Positions 27,248 to 35,737 of a stretch of DNA of 64,000 nt are shown piece after piece. The stretch covers positions 310,001 to 374,000 of the forward strand of contig NZ_JADEWH010000003.1 in assembly GCF_015207755.1 (NCBI RefSeq), given 5' to 3'. Position numbers and translations under genes: made by a program. The DNA is from Nodularia sp. LEGE 06071 (GTDB lineage Bacteria > Cyanobacteriota > Cyanobacteriia > Cyanobacteriales > Nostocaceae). A model generated the notes under the pieces. It did no database searches and was not told where the DNA came from. It worked only from the letters and a program-made list of their open reading frames with translations. How positions within the stretch are numbered: the first letter of the stretch is position 1; each line of letters starts with the position of its first letter.

Positions 27248-28549
27248 ATGCTACCTGCTAGCACAGCTAAAGGTTCCGCATTCCTTAAGCCTAGCTCTCG
27301 CCAACTGATTATGTTGGCAGTAGCTACAAGTTTGGCGATCGCCGGTACAACAGGTTACAAATTTTGGCAATCACAAGCAACTCAAACGACTCCCACCGAG
27401 CAGGTGAGCATACCTGAAATAAAAACGGTGACGGCTCTGGGGAGACTAGAACCCAAAGGAAAAGTGATTAAACTTTCCGCATCGGCATCGAGTCAAGGTA
27501 GTCGGGTAGAGAAGCTATTGGTCAAGGAAGGAGATCAGGTGAAAGTTGGGGAGGCGATCGCTATTTTAGATAATCGCGATCGCTTACAAGGGGCATTGCA
27601 AGAAGCCGAAGCAGCCGTGAAAGTAGCACGGATCAATCTGGCAAAAATTCAGCAAGGTGCAAAAGTAGGCGAAATCCAGGCGCAAAAAGCCGAGATGGCG
27701 CGTATCCAAGCCCAGACTCTAGGAGATGAAACTCAGCAAAGAGAAACAGTCACCAGATTAGAGGTACAGTGGCAAGGAGAGAAAACGGCACAACAAGCCA
27801 CAATTAAGAAGCTCGAAGCCGAATTGAAAAATGCCCAAGTAGAATTGCAACGCTATCAGCAGTTGTATTCTGAAGGCGCAATTTCCCAGTCCTTATTTGA
27901 CACCAAGCGCTTGAGTGTCGATATTATCACCCAGCAGCTGAGTGAAGCCAGAGCCATTCTCAAACGCATTGATGGCACTGGTCGCCAACAAATTACCGAA
28001 GCTCAGACAGTGCTAACTCGACTTCAAGCAACTGGCAATCAACAAGCCAATGTCGCCTCGGCTACCTTAGACCGTATTGCCGAAGTCCGACCGATAGATG
28101 TCGCTGGGGCAGAAGCAGAAATTAACCGTGCGATCGCAGTGGCGAAACAGGCAAAGGCTAACTTAGATCAGGCTTATGTAAAATCACCCCAAGATGGTGT
28201 GATCTTTGATATTCATACCCGCTCAGGTGAAATGGTATCTAACGACGGCATTATCGAGATTGGGCAAACCAACCAGATGTATGCAGTTGTCGAAATTTAT
28301 CAAAGCGACGTGAGCAAAGTGCAACCTCAACAACGGGTGCGAATATCAAGTAATTCTCTACCAGGTGAATTAGTCGGAACAGTAGATTGGGTGGGCTGGA
28401 AAGTGCAACGGCAAAATATTATTAACAGTGACCCCACAGAAAATATTGACTCCAGAGTTGTGGAAGTCCACGTCCAACTCGATGAAACATCCAGCCAAAA
28501 AGCCGCCAAATTTACCAATTTACAAGTCAAGGCGGTGATTGAACTATGA
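27248..28549 (+). CDS. devB: DevB-like membrane fusion protein (HlyD family)
   Basis: This 433-residue periplasmic adaptor of a DevBCA-type exporter has a membrane anchor near residues 20-40 and a split biotinyl/lipoyl domain (VEKLLVKEGDQVKVGEAIAILD). A long coiled-coil hairpin (about 110-300) and a barrel domain with VKSPQDGVIFDIHTRSGE follow. In Anabaena, DevBCA with TolC exports heterocyst envelope glycolipids, but paralogous devBCA sets exist and this one may have another cargo. The stop overlaps the devC start by 4 bases. Confidence 0.9.
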   Translation: MLPASTAKGSAFLKPSSRQLIMLAVATSLAIAGTTGYKFWQSQATQTTPTEQVSIPEIKTVTALGRLEPKGKVIKLSASASSQGSRVEKLLVKEGDQVKVGEAIAILDNRDRLQGALQEAEAAVKVARINLAKIQQGAKVGEIQAQKAEMARIQAQTLGDETQQRETVTRLEVQWQGEKTAQQATIKKLEAELKNAQVELQRYQQLYSEGAISQSLFDTKRLSVDIITQQLSEARAILKRIDGTGRQQITEAQTVLTRLQATGNQQANVASATLDRIAEVRPIDVAGAEAEINRAIAVAKQAKANLDQAYVKSPQDGVIFDIHTRSGEMVSNDGIIEIGQTNQMYAVVEIYQSDVSKVQPQQRVRISSNSLPGELVGTVDWVGWKVQRQNIINSDPTENIDSRVVEVHVQLDETSSQKAAKFTNLQVKAVIEL

Positions 28550-29727
28550 ACGAATTAATTAAACAACTACAACGGCGAACACCTCTCGGATGGTTACAAC
28601 TCAGCCATCATAAAAGTCGTTTGTTAGTCGCTATAGCAGGAATTGCCTTTGCAGATGTCCTGATGTTTATGCAGCTTGGCTTTCAGAATGCGCTCTACGA
28701 CAGCAACACCACCATAAATCGGGCTGTGCTGGCAGATATCATTTTAATGAGTCCGCAAAGTCGGAATATGCAAAATATGTCCACCTTTTCACGACGGCGA
28801 TTATTGCAGGCTGCTGATGTTCCGGGTGTACAATCAGCTACAGCCATGTATATCGGTTTAATCACTTGGAAGAATCCCCAAACACGGCGGAAAACCTCAG
28901 TCCAAGCCATTGGTGTCACTCATGAACAGCCTGTTTTAGACTTACCAGAACTAAATGCTCAATTAGACAAGATTAAACTACCTGATTCCTTTATCTTTGA
29001 CCGTGGAGCCAGAGGTGAATACCAAGAAGTATTTCGCCAAATTGACGCAGGTAAAACTGTATCCACAGAGGTAGATAAACGTACCATTACCATCAGTGGC
29101 GCATTTAAATTAGGTGCATCCTTTGGCGCTGACGGTACATTGATATCCAACGATGACAATTTTTTAAGATTATTTCCCAGACGACAAGTAGGGAGTATCA
29201 GCCTGGGCTTGATAGATATTCAACCAGGCTATGACTCGCAGCAGGTAGCCGCAGCCTTAAAATTGCACCTCCAAAATAATGAAGATGTCAAAGTGCTAAC
29301 ACGGGAGGAATTTATCAAATTTGAGGAAGACTACTGGAAAAGTGAAAGCCCCATTGGTTTTATCTTCAGTTTGGGTGTATCTATGGGATTTCTGGTAGGT
29401 GTGATTATTGTCTATCAAGTTCTTTCTACTGACGTGAATGCCCATTTGAAAGAATATGCCACCTTCAAAGCAATGGGTTATCCCAATTCATACTTATTAG
29501 GGGTGATTTTTGAAGAAGCGATTATTTTAGCTTTCCTGGGTTTTATTCCCGGATTTGTTGTGCCTTTGGGACTTTACCGGTTGGCTCGCAATGCGACAAA
29601 TTTACCGATATACATGACTTTATTCAGAGCAGTAGTTGTGTTATTACTGACCATCATTATGTGTACTATTTCTGGAGTTATCGCCACTCAGAGATTACAA
29701 TCTGCTGACCCTGCGGATATGTTTTAG
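28546..29727 (+). CDS. devC: DevC-like ABC exporter permease
   Basis: This 393-residue permease has four membrane segments, one after the N-terminus (LLVAIAGIAFADVLMFMQLG) and three in the C-terminal FtsX-like domain (about 270-385), with a large periplasmic domain between. This is the MacB/DevC topology. The start overlaps devB (ATGA), so the two are translationally coupled. Together with DevB and DevA it should form a tripartite exporter with an outer-membrane TolC-type channel encoded elsewhere. Confidence 0.9.
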   Translation: MNELIKQLQRRTPLGWLQLSHHKSRLLVAIAGIAFADVLMFMQLGFQNALYDSNTTINRAVLADIILMSPQSRNMQNMSTFSRRRLLQAADVPGVQSATAMYIGLITWKNPQTRRKTSVQAIGVTHEQPVLDLPELNAQLDKIKLPDSFIFDRGARGEYQEVFRQIDAGKTVSTEVDKRTITISGAFKLGASFGADGTLISNDDNFLRLFPRRQVGSISLGLIDIQPGYDSQQVAAALKLHLQNNEDVKVLTREEFIKFEEDYWKSESPIGFIFSLGVSMGFLVGVIIVYQVLSTDVNAHLKEYATFKAMGYPNSYLLGVIFEEAIILAFLGFIPGFVVPLGLYRLARNATNLPIYMTLFRAVVVLLLTIIMCTISGVIATQRLQSADPADMF

Positions 29728-29742
29728 GGAATGGGGATAAAT

Positions 29743-29774
29743 CAATTCAAAATTCAAAATTCAAAATTCAAAAT
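29743..29774. repeat. Heptad array (ATTCAAA type)
   Basis: Four tandem ATTCAAA/AATTCAA units lie between devC and devA. The same unit on the other strand occurs at 35563-35595. The array separates two genes of one operon. Confidence 0.75.
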
Positions 29775-29836
29775 AAGAGAATGCTGAGACTGGGTATTGG
29801 GGCTAAAGATTTTAACTTCCGAATGACTAATGACTA

Positions 29837-30538
29837 ATGACTAATGTTATCTCTATTGAAAATCTTGATCATTACTTTGGTAGTGGTCAACTGAGTAAGC
29901 AGGTTTTATTCAATATCAATCTCACAATTAATGCCGGTGAGATTGTGATTATGACAGGGCCTTCTGGTTCTGGTAAAACGACACTGCTAACTTTGGTGGG
30001 AGGGTTGCGTTCTGTCCAGTCTGGTAGTATGCGAGTTTTAGACAGAGAACTTTGTGGTGCTAGTAGCAAACAGTTAACACAGGCGCGGCGAAGTAACGGT
30101 TATATCTTTCAAGCGCACAACTTACATGGTAGTTTAACCGCACTCCAGAATGTCCGGATGGGTTTGGAAGTGCAACCGCAAATTTCTACCCAGCAAATGC
30201 TTCACCAATCACAACAAATGCTAGAAGCAGTGGGTTTGGGAGAGCGACTGAATTACTATCCAGATAATTTGTCTGGTGGACAAAAACAACGGGTTGCGAT
30301 CGCACGAGCGTTGGTAAGTCAGCCTAAAATTGTCTTAGCCGATGAACCCACAGCTGCACTCGATAAACAATCGGGGCGTGATGTGGTGGAAATTATGCAG
30401 AAATTAGCGAAAGAGCAAGGCTGTACAATTTTGCTCGTGACCCACGATAACCGCATTTTAGATATCGCTGACCGGATTATTTACATGGAAGATGGTCATC
30501 TCGTGAGAAATGATGTAAATACTTTAAGTAGTGCTTAA
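29837..30538 (+). CDS. devA: DevA-like ABC exporter ATPase
   Basis: This 233-residue ATP-binding subunit has Walker A (GPSGSGKTTL), the signature LSGGQKQRVAIARAL, Walker B (IVLADEPTAAL) and the switch His (LLVTHDNRI), all intact. It belongs to the LolD/MacB/DevA group. Its start ATG and first three codons (Met-Thr-Asn) are part of a TAATGAC heptad array. It is separated from devC by 109 bases containing two heptad arrays, so cotranscription is likely but not coupled translation. Confidence 0.92.
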   Translation: MTNVISIENLDHYFGSGQLSKQVLFNINLTINAGEIVIMTGPSGSGKTTLLTLVGGLRSVQSGSMRVLDRELCGASSKQLTQARRSNGYIFQAHNLHGSLTALQNVRMGLEVQPQISTQQMLHQSQQMLEAVGLGERLNYYPDNLSGGQKQRVAIARALVSQPKIVLADEPTAALDKQSGRDVVEIMQKLAKEQGCTILLVTHDNRILDIADRIIYMEDGHLVRNDVNTLSSA

Positions 30539-30577
30539 TGCTGAGTGGAAGGTTTTTTTTCAGCACTCAGCACTGGT

Positions 30578-31525
30578 TTAGCCAGCCCAAATTTTATCCA
30601 AAACTATTTGGGGTGAAATATCCGCCATTTGACCTGTAGGTGATTTAATCGCCAGAAATTTATCACTTTTCGGCAACAACTTCGCAGGATCTGTGGGACC
30701 AAATAGAGCGATAGTATAAGTTTGCACTGCAACACTTAGGTGAAGTAGTGGATCATCAGTTGATAACATCAAACTTGCGCCGCCAATCATGGCAGCTAAT
30801 TTGCCAATATTATCAGGAGAAGTCACCTTAATACCTGGAGTTCTTTCCAGAAGCGATCGCTCATTTTCATCTGTTTGAATCACCACCACAGGCAAATCTG
30901 GCTGCTTTTGTTGACATTCGTAAATAATTTGCTGCCAATTTTTCACAGGGTAGAGTTTATCCACACCTGTTGGAGATACCTCACTAGAACCAGCATGAAT
31001 TAATATGTAGCCTGTTTCATTTACCCCCAAGCGTTTTTGTTCATTTTGTGACCATTCAATATCTGGTTTCGGTACATTAACTGCTAACTCTGGGCAAGGG
31101 GTTTTAATCCCAAACGGTTGCAGCAAGTCGTGGTAAGCTGCCGCTATGTACTGCTTTGGTGGGAATGGTACAGGATTAGTCAGAAAAACTGCTCCTTTGC
31201 CTTGGTAGCCAACGCGGGTAGGAATCCCCGTTAACCAAAGTAAAAGCCCCATTAACCAACTGTTTCCCACAGTGATGACGGCATCATACTCGCGATCGCG
31301 AATCGTGCCGACGAAATTACTCCAATCCGCCAGACTGTTGCGGTCTTTATAATCAAAGGTCAGGACATCATTAACTGACTTGCTCACCCGATAGGCAGCC
31401 TTTGACCGGGGTTCCACAACGACATCTAACTGAGCGTTAGGGTAATCACGCTTGAGATCATCTAGTGTCGGGAAGAAAAGAATTTGGTCGCCAATTCCGC
31501 CAGGAACAAGGGCTACTACTCGCAT
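30578..31525 (-). CDS. Glycosyltransferase family 9 (heptosyltransferase-like)
   Basis: This 315-residue GT-B protein has the nucleotide-independent N-terminal motif ALVPGGIGDQILFFPTLDDL, and in the C-terminal half ILIHAGSSEVSP followed by the family region LSTDDPLLHLSVAV and ALFGPTDP. Such enzymes transfer heptose or related sugars onto lipopolysaccharide or other envelope glycans. The acceptor and donor cannot be read. It converges on devA with 39 bases between stops and has no linked LPS genes. Confidence 0.87.
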   Translation of the reverse strand: MRVVALVPGGIGDQILFFPTLDDLKRDYPNAQLDVVVEPRSKAAYRVSKSVNDVLTFDYKDRNSLADWSNFVGTIRDREYDAVITVGNSWLMGLLLWLTGIPTRVGYQGKGAVFLTNPVPFPPKQYIAAAYHDLLQPFGIKTPCPELAVNVPKPDIEWSQNEQKRLGVNETGYILIHAGSSEVSPTGVDKLYPVKNWQQIIYECQQKQPDLPVVVIQTDENERSLLERTPGIKVTSPDNIGKLAAMIGGASLMLSTDDPLLHLSVAVQTYTIALFGPTDPAKLLPKSDKFLAIKSPTGQMADISPQIVLDKIWAG

Positions 31526-31635
31526 AATATTTATTGACGCGTACTCGCTCCTTATTTTAGGTGAATATAGGTGTTAGAAATTAGTGATTAGTTATTAGAC
31601 ATTAGTTATTAGTCGTTAATTGCTTGAGGTTTTCT

Positions 31636-32313
31636 GTGTATTTACTTATTCCATCGGCGGGAATCGGCAAAAGAATGGGAGGAACCCGTAACAAACTCCT
31701 TTTGGAAGTGCGATCGCAACCAATCATTGCTTGGACTCTCAAAGCGGCGGCAGCAGCCAGTACAATCAAGTGGATCGGGATTATTTCTCAACCTTGTGAT
31801 TGGCCTGAGTTTAAGGACATTCTCGCTGACTTAAATGTGACTAAACCAGTGGAATTTATAGCGGGCGGCTCCACCCGTCAAGAATCGGTTTACAACGGCT
31901 TGCAGGCGCTCCCAGCCACCGCAGAACAGGTATTAATTCACGATGGCGCTCGATGTCTGGCAACACCAGATTTACTCGACTCCTGCGCCGCAGCTATCCG
32001 CCAATGTTCTGGTTTAATTGCGGCTGTCCCGGTGAAAGATACGATCAAAGTTGTGGATGAGCATGGCATCATTCAAAGCACACCCGACCGACGGCAATTG
32101 TGGGCAGCACAAACACCTCAAGGTTTTAATGTCAAGTTATTGAAAGAGTGTCACGCCGAAGGTGTGCGTCAGGGTTGGGAAGTCACAGATGATGCGGCTT
32201 TATTTGAAAGATGCGGTATTGAAGTCCAAATTGTCCCCGGAGAAGAGACTAATTTAAAAGTTACCACTCCTCAAGATTTAGCGATCGCCGAATTTATCCT
32301 CAGCAACCGATAA
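31636..32313 (+). CDS. ispD: 2-C-methyl-D-erythritol 4-phosphate cytidylyltransferase
   Basis: This 225-residue MEP-pathway enzyme activates MEP with CTP. The N-terminal nucleotide-binding motif is PSAGIGKRMGGTRNKLLL, followed by GGSTRQESVYNGL, ILIHDGARCL and the C-terminal WEVTDDAALFE and GEETNLKVTTPQDL. I choose GTG 31636, which gives the normal start one residue before YLLIPSAG; TTG 31624 would add four residues. IspG of the same pathway is 8 kb downstream. Isoprenoids from this pathway feed carotenoid, phytol and quinone synthesis. Confidence 0.94.
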   Translation: MYLLIPSAGIGKRMGGTRNKLLLEVRSQPIIAWTLKAAAAASTIKWIGIISQPCDWPEFKDILADLNVTKPVEFIAGGSTRQESVYNGLQALPATAEQVLIHDGARCLATPDLLDSCAAAIRQCSGLIAAVPVKDTIKVVDEHGIIQSTPDRRQLWAAQTPQGFNVKLLKECHAEGVRQGWEVTDDAALFERCGIEVQIVPGEETNLKVTTPQDLAIAEFILSNR

Positions 32314-32320
32314 GAGGCAG

Positions 32321-32365
32321 GGGGGAAGAGGCAGGGGGGCAGGGAGCAGGGAGCAGGGGGGAAGA
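32321..32365. repeat. Heptad array (AGCAGGG type)
   Basis: Tandem units such as GGCAGGG and AGCAGGG lie just after ispD. They are the complement of the CCCTGCT arrays at 11641-11670 and 60061-60090. Confidence 0.7.
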
Positions 32366-32377
32366 TCGTTATTTCCC

Positions 32378-32447
32378 AATGACTAATGACTAATGACTAA
32401 TGACCAATGACCAATGACAAATGACAAATGACTAATGACTAATGACT
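32378..32447. repeat. Long TAATGAC-type heptad array containing the scpB start
   Basis: About ten tandem seven-base units (AATGACT, AATGACC, AATGACA) run into the scpB start codon at 32442. Each unit contains an ATG; ATGs followed by intact TAATGAC units reach an in-frame TAA after four codons. The array could therefore supply many decoy starts. Confidence 0.8.
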
Positions 32448-32981
32448 ACAGCAACAAAGATAGAAGCGATTCTGTATTTAAAAGGTAAGCCCTTATCCCT
32501 GAGCGAAATCGCCGAGTATGCAGCGTGCGATCGCGCCACAGTGGAAGAAGGGATAATGGAATTAATGGATAATTATGCTCATAGAGAAAGTGCTTTAGAA
32601 GTCGTAGAAACTCCCACAGGTTATAGTTTACAACTACGCTCTGATTTTCAGGACTTGGTACAAACGCTGATTCCTGTAGAATTAGGCTTGGGTGCATTGC
32701 GGACTTTAGCTGCGATCGCACTACATAACCCCATACTCCAAACAGATTTAATTGAGCTACGCGGTTCCGGAGTCTATCAACACGTCCCGGAACTGGTCGA
32801 ACTCGGTTTTGTGCGAAAACGCCGAGACAATGATTCTCGCTCCTACTCGCTACAAGTAACACCGAAATTTCATCAGTATTTTCAAATTGAACAATTGCCG
32901 CAATTATTAGAACACAGCCACCAAGAAGAACAACTAGAACTAGACCTCACACTCAAAGAAGAAGTCCAACCTGCTAGTTAA
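32442..32981 (+). CDS. scpB: Segregation and condensation protein B
   Basis: This 179-residue ScpB/MukE-type protein has two winged-helix domains. The first starts TKIEAILYLKGKPLSLSEIAEY and the second contains ALRTLAAIALHNPILQTDLIELRGS. With SMC and ScpA it forms the condensin that organises chromosomes. The C-terminal tail is rich in Glu and Leu (QEEQLELDLTLKEE). It is slightly short but complete. The start lies at the end of a heptad array, so the real initiation site deserves care; the second codon onward matches the family. Confidence 0.9.
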   Translation: MTTATKIEAILYLKGKPLSLSEIAEYAACDRATVEEGIMELMDNYAHRESALEVVETPTGYSLQLRSDFQDLVQTLIPVELGLGALRTLAAIALHNPILQTDLIELRGSGVYQHVPELVELGFVRKRRDNDSRSYSLQVTPKFHQYFQIEQLPQLLEHSHQEEQLELDLTLKEEVQPAS

Positions 32982-33137
32982 ACAAATCCCGCCAGAAAAA
33001 GTTTTTTGTGCGAAATCTCTCTGTTGTAGTCTTAGAAAGACTTTCCTAGATTAAAGTCCAAGGCTATACCAATAGAGAATGCACTAGGCTTGTACTATGG
33101 TTTAGAGTAGAATCAGCAACTAAGCTAAAATTTGCCA

Positions 33138-33485
33138 ATGGTGTTTGACCCTGACTTTTTGAATGACAACTCCGAGGAAAATCCCAATCAGCTTCTGAAC
33201 GACCATTTTGAGGAAAATCCGAATCAGTTACTCAAATATTTACAGCATCAGCCTCCTGAAGTTCTAGCCCGTGTCGCCCAGTCCGTCAGCCCGGAAATTA
33301 AGCATATAATTTCGCAAAACGTCCAAGGGCTAGTGGGAATGCTTCCTGCCGAGAATTTCAACGTGCAGATTACCACAGATAGGGATAACTTAGCTGGACT
33401 TCTAGCATCGGCGATGATGACCGGATACTTCCTCCGCCAGATGGAACAAAGAATGCAATTGGAGCATTTGTCTAATAATCAATAG
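33138..33485 (+). CDS. DUF760-family protein
   Basis: This 115-residue protein starts at ATG 33138 (TTG 33132 is in frame, two codons upstream). It contains the conserved cyanobacterial/plant stretch LLKYLQHQPPEVLARVAQSV plus EIKHIISQNVQGLVGMLP and LAGLLASAMMTGYFLRQMEQ, typical of DUF760. The N-terminus has an internal duplication (EENPNQLL twice, at about residues 13-20 and 27-34) encoded by near-identical DNA. It is predicted soluble; the function of the family is unknown. Confidence 0.85.
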   Translation: MVFDPDFLNDNSEENPNQLLNDHFEENPNQLLKYLQHQPPEVLARVAQSVSPEIKHIISQNVQGLVGMLPAENFNVQITTDRDNLAGLLASAMMTGYFLRQMEQRMQLEHLSNNQ

Positions 33486-33600
33486 CAATCGCCCCAAATT
33501 TTGGGATGATCGACTTGATCTCGAAGTTATCAAAGAACGTGACCTGATCATGTGGCAAAAATTTGAGCCTGTCGCACAACAATTTTTTCCCCATATCTAA
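33481..33600 (+). pseudogene. Possible C-terminal gene fragment
   Basis: In a different frame from the DUF760 gene, overlapping its last codons, a forward reading gives NRPKFWDDRLDLEVI, then KERDLIMWQKFEPVAQQFFP and a TAA at 33598-33600. The composition looks like real protein, but there is no start codon and I do not recognise the family. It may be the tail of a deleted gene brought next to DUF760. Confidence 0.3.
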
Positions 33601-33741
33601 ATTTTGGTGAAATCAGCAATAGACCTCTTGCATCAGTGGGTTTCATCGGCGTACCCTATGGCGGTTATATCAGGTCTGGTTGAATACTTACGAAACGCGA
33701 AAACCTGCTAAACCTTTGCTTTATCTCCCCTCCTCGCTTGC

Positions 33742-33886
33742 CTACCGTGTACACACAAGTGATCCAATCGCCCCCTAACCCCCAATTCTGGGGGAACAAG
33801 AATTTTCAAAGTCCCCCAAACTTGGGGGATTTAGGGGGCTAAACAGGCTCAAACGCAGACAGGCAAGATTTGTGTGTACACCGTAG
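33742..33886 (-). mobile_element. MITE, copy 3 (145 bp)
   Basis: The element is in reverse orientation relative to copies 1 and 2: it begins CTACCGTGTACACACAAG and ends TGTGTGTACACCGTAG. It is flanked by the 10-bp direct repeat CCTCGCTTGC. The flanks together form CCCCTCCTCGCTTGCGGGGAGGGG, the same hairpin repeat that is intact at 25187-25210. Confidence 0.87.
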
Positions 33887-34065
33887 CCTCGCTTGCGGGG
33901 AGGGGTTGGGGGTGGGGTGACATGATTGTGGTAATCGTAACTAATTAAACGGACATGATATTAATTATTGGTTTTTGGACTTTTGCAAGAAGTCTCATCA
34001 GCGATTTTCCAGAGTTCAGGGGATGAAAAAATGGCGGAAGTCGAGATTAAGACTCAAAAGCACAA
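33887..34065. other. Intergenic region downstream of the HtrA-type gene
   Basis: This stretch lies between MITE copy 3 and the 3' end of the protease gene. It begins with the right half of the GC-rich hairpin repeat. I see no gene, and no clear U-tailed terminator. Confidence 0.4.
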
Positions 34066-35280
34066 CTACTTTAGATCGGGATAGGAGCCTGATTCCACTT
34101 TCAAGGTTTGAACTTTACCATTGCGGTTAACTTCAATTGCCAAGATATCCCCAACTGTGCTGGATTCTACCAGTTTCTGGACTAGGGCTGCGATGTTTAC
34201 TGGTTTACCGTTGATTTTTTGAATCACGTCTCCAGGAAGCAGCCCCGATTCTTCTGCTGGTGAGTTTTCCATGACTCCTTCAATCACAACACCAGTTTTC
34301 TGCTGAATATTCAGGTTTTTCTGTTGATTAAGCTCTTGTCTTTTGGTCGGAGATAAATCTGTCATTTTAATCCCCAAGAAAGGATGTTCTGCACGTCCTT
34401 TGGTAAATAGTTCATTAGCAATCCGAGCTGCGGTTTCAATCGGGATAGCAAAGCCCAATCCTTGAGCATCGGCGCGGATAGCAGTATTAATCCCAATCAC
34501 TTCACCTTGGGCATTTAACAACGGGCCACCAGAGTTACCAGGGTTAATGGCGGCATCAGTTTGGATAAAACTGACTCGCTTATCAGGGACACCAACTTGA
34601 GCGCTGGTGCGACCAGTAGCGCTGATAATGCCGATAGTGACAGTATTATCTAAACCCAAAGGATTGCCAATAGCGATCGCCCATTGTCCTGGGATAAGAT
34701 TTTGCGAATTTCCCAATTTAACCGTAGGCAATTTATTTTCGGGAATTTTCACCACTGCCACATCTGTAATCGGATCGACTCCCACCACTCTCCCCTTAAA
34801 AGTCCGACCATCTTTGAGAGTCACTTGCACAGTATCTGTATCCGCCACCACATGGGCATTAGTCAGCAATAGTCCATTTTCACTCAAAATAAATCCTGAC
34901 CCCGTACCGCGCTCAATCCGTTCTGTGGGAATTGGTTGCTCATCATCCCCAAAAAATCGCCGCAACAGGGGATTTTTCAAAGCGTCTGAAATCGGATTAG
35001 CCACCTTGCGGGTAGCATTAATGCGTACTACCGCCGGGCCGACTTTCTGCACTGCTGAGGCAATAAAATTCAGGTTATCACCCCCAGTAGCCCCACTAGC
35101 TCCGCCCACAGCATGAGGAACTACAGATTCTGGAGACGATGCCACCGTAATATTTCTTAATTCTTTAAACGAGCGATTGTGTGGTAGCAGATAACGACTG
35201 CCCAACACACCTGCACCACTACCAATCGCCAGTAGAGATAGATAAATAGCTAGTTGCTTTAAAGGTAAATTCATAATCAT
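34066..35280 (-). CDS. HtrA/Deg-family serine protease with PDZ domain (HhoA/HhoB type)
   Basis: This 404-residue periplasmic quality-control protease has an N-terminal hydrophobic segment at residues 10-28 (signal anchor), a trypsin-like domain with the triad His143 (TNAHVV), Asp173 (ITDVAVV) and Ser250 (NPGNSGGPL), and one C-terminal PDZ domain (about 300-395; ENSPAEESGLLPGDVIQKIN). A single PDZ domain is typical of cyanobacterial HtrA, HhoA and HhoB. Which of the three this is cannot be settled from sequence alone. ATG 35274 is an alternative start. Confidence 0.92.
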   Translation of the reverse strand: MIMNLPLKQLAIYLSLLAIGSGAGVLGSRYLLPHNRSFKELRNITVASSPESVVPHAVGGASGATGGDNLNFIASAVQKVGPAVVRINATRKVANPISDALKNPLLRRFFGDDEQPIPTERIERGTGSGFILSENGLLLTNAHVVADTDTVQVTLKDGRTFKGRVVGVDPITDVAVVKIPENKLPTVKLGNSQNLIPGQWAIAIGNPLGLDNTVTIGIISATGRTSAQVGVPDKRVSFIQTDAAINPGNSGGPLLNAQGEVIGINTAIRADAQGLGFAIPIETAARIANELFTKGRAEHPFLGIKMTDLSPTKRQELNQQKNLNIQQKTGVVIEGVMENSPAEESGLLPGDVIQKINGKPVNIAALVQKLVESSTVGDILAIEVNRNGKVQTLKVESGSYPDLK

Positions 35281-35737
35281 TACGTTTAGACAAAGCAGTG
35301 CAGTTGCTAATTTCTAAGTGTAGTCAAGCTAACGGCAATTGGACAGATAAATTTACAGACAAAAAGACAATAGTTTCCCAAAACATGGGGACGGAAGAGG
35401 CAGGGGAGCCGGGAGCGGAGAGCCGGGGAAGCTTGTCAAGAGTTTCCAGGCAAGGTTTATACATTCTTTCTCACCAGATATCTGATGGAAACTGCTGTAT
35501 CTATAGCAATCGCCAAAGCAGTTAGGGCGTGAAAAAATCCCAAAACCAATTCACAGCAAGCATTTGAATTTTGAATTTTGAATTTTGAATTTTGCTATAC
35601 CTCCCCACAAGCCGATTCCCCAACTAAAATCTAAAGTTAACGCTCTGTTGACCAATAGTTCCTTAATGGTACAAGCCCCCTAATTTATCTGTGGGTCGAA
35701 CCAAAAACTAAAATCTAAAATTGTTTGAGTTTTATAT
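35281..35737. other. Intergenic region with repeats, between divergent protease and M23 genes
   Basis: This stretch must hold both promoters. It contains GGCAGGGGAGC-type repeats near 35398-35430 and a (GAATTTT) array at 35563-35595. A short open frame at 35298-35525 consists largely of repeat sequence and is not convincing. Confidence 0.5.
35563..35595. repeat. Heptad array (GAATTTT type)
   Basis: Four tandem seven-base units, complementary to the array at 29743-29774, lie in the leader of the M23 peptidase gene. Confidence 0.75.

Noticed and set aside
35298-35525. Open frame of 75 codons between the HtrA and M23 genes
   Set aside because: Much of it is GGCAGGGGAGC-type repeat DNA, the translation has no recognisable domain, and its start lies in the promoter region of the divergent protease gene.
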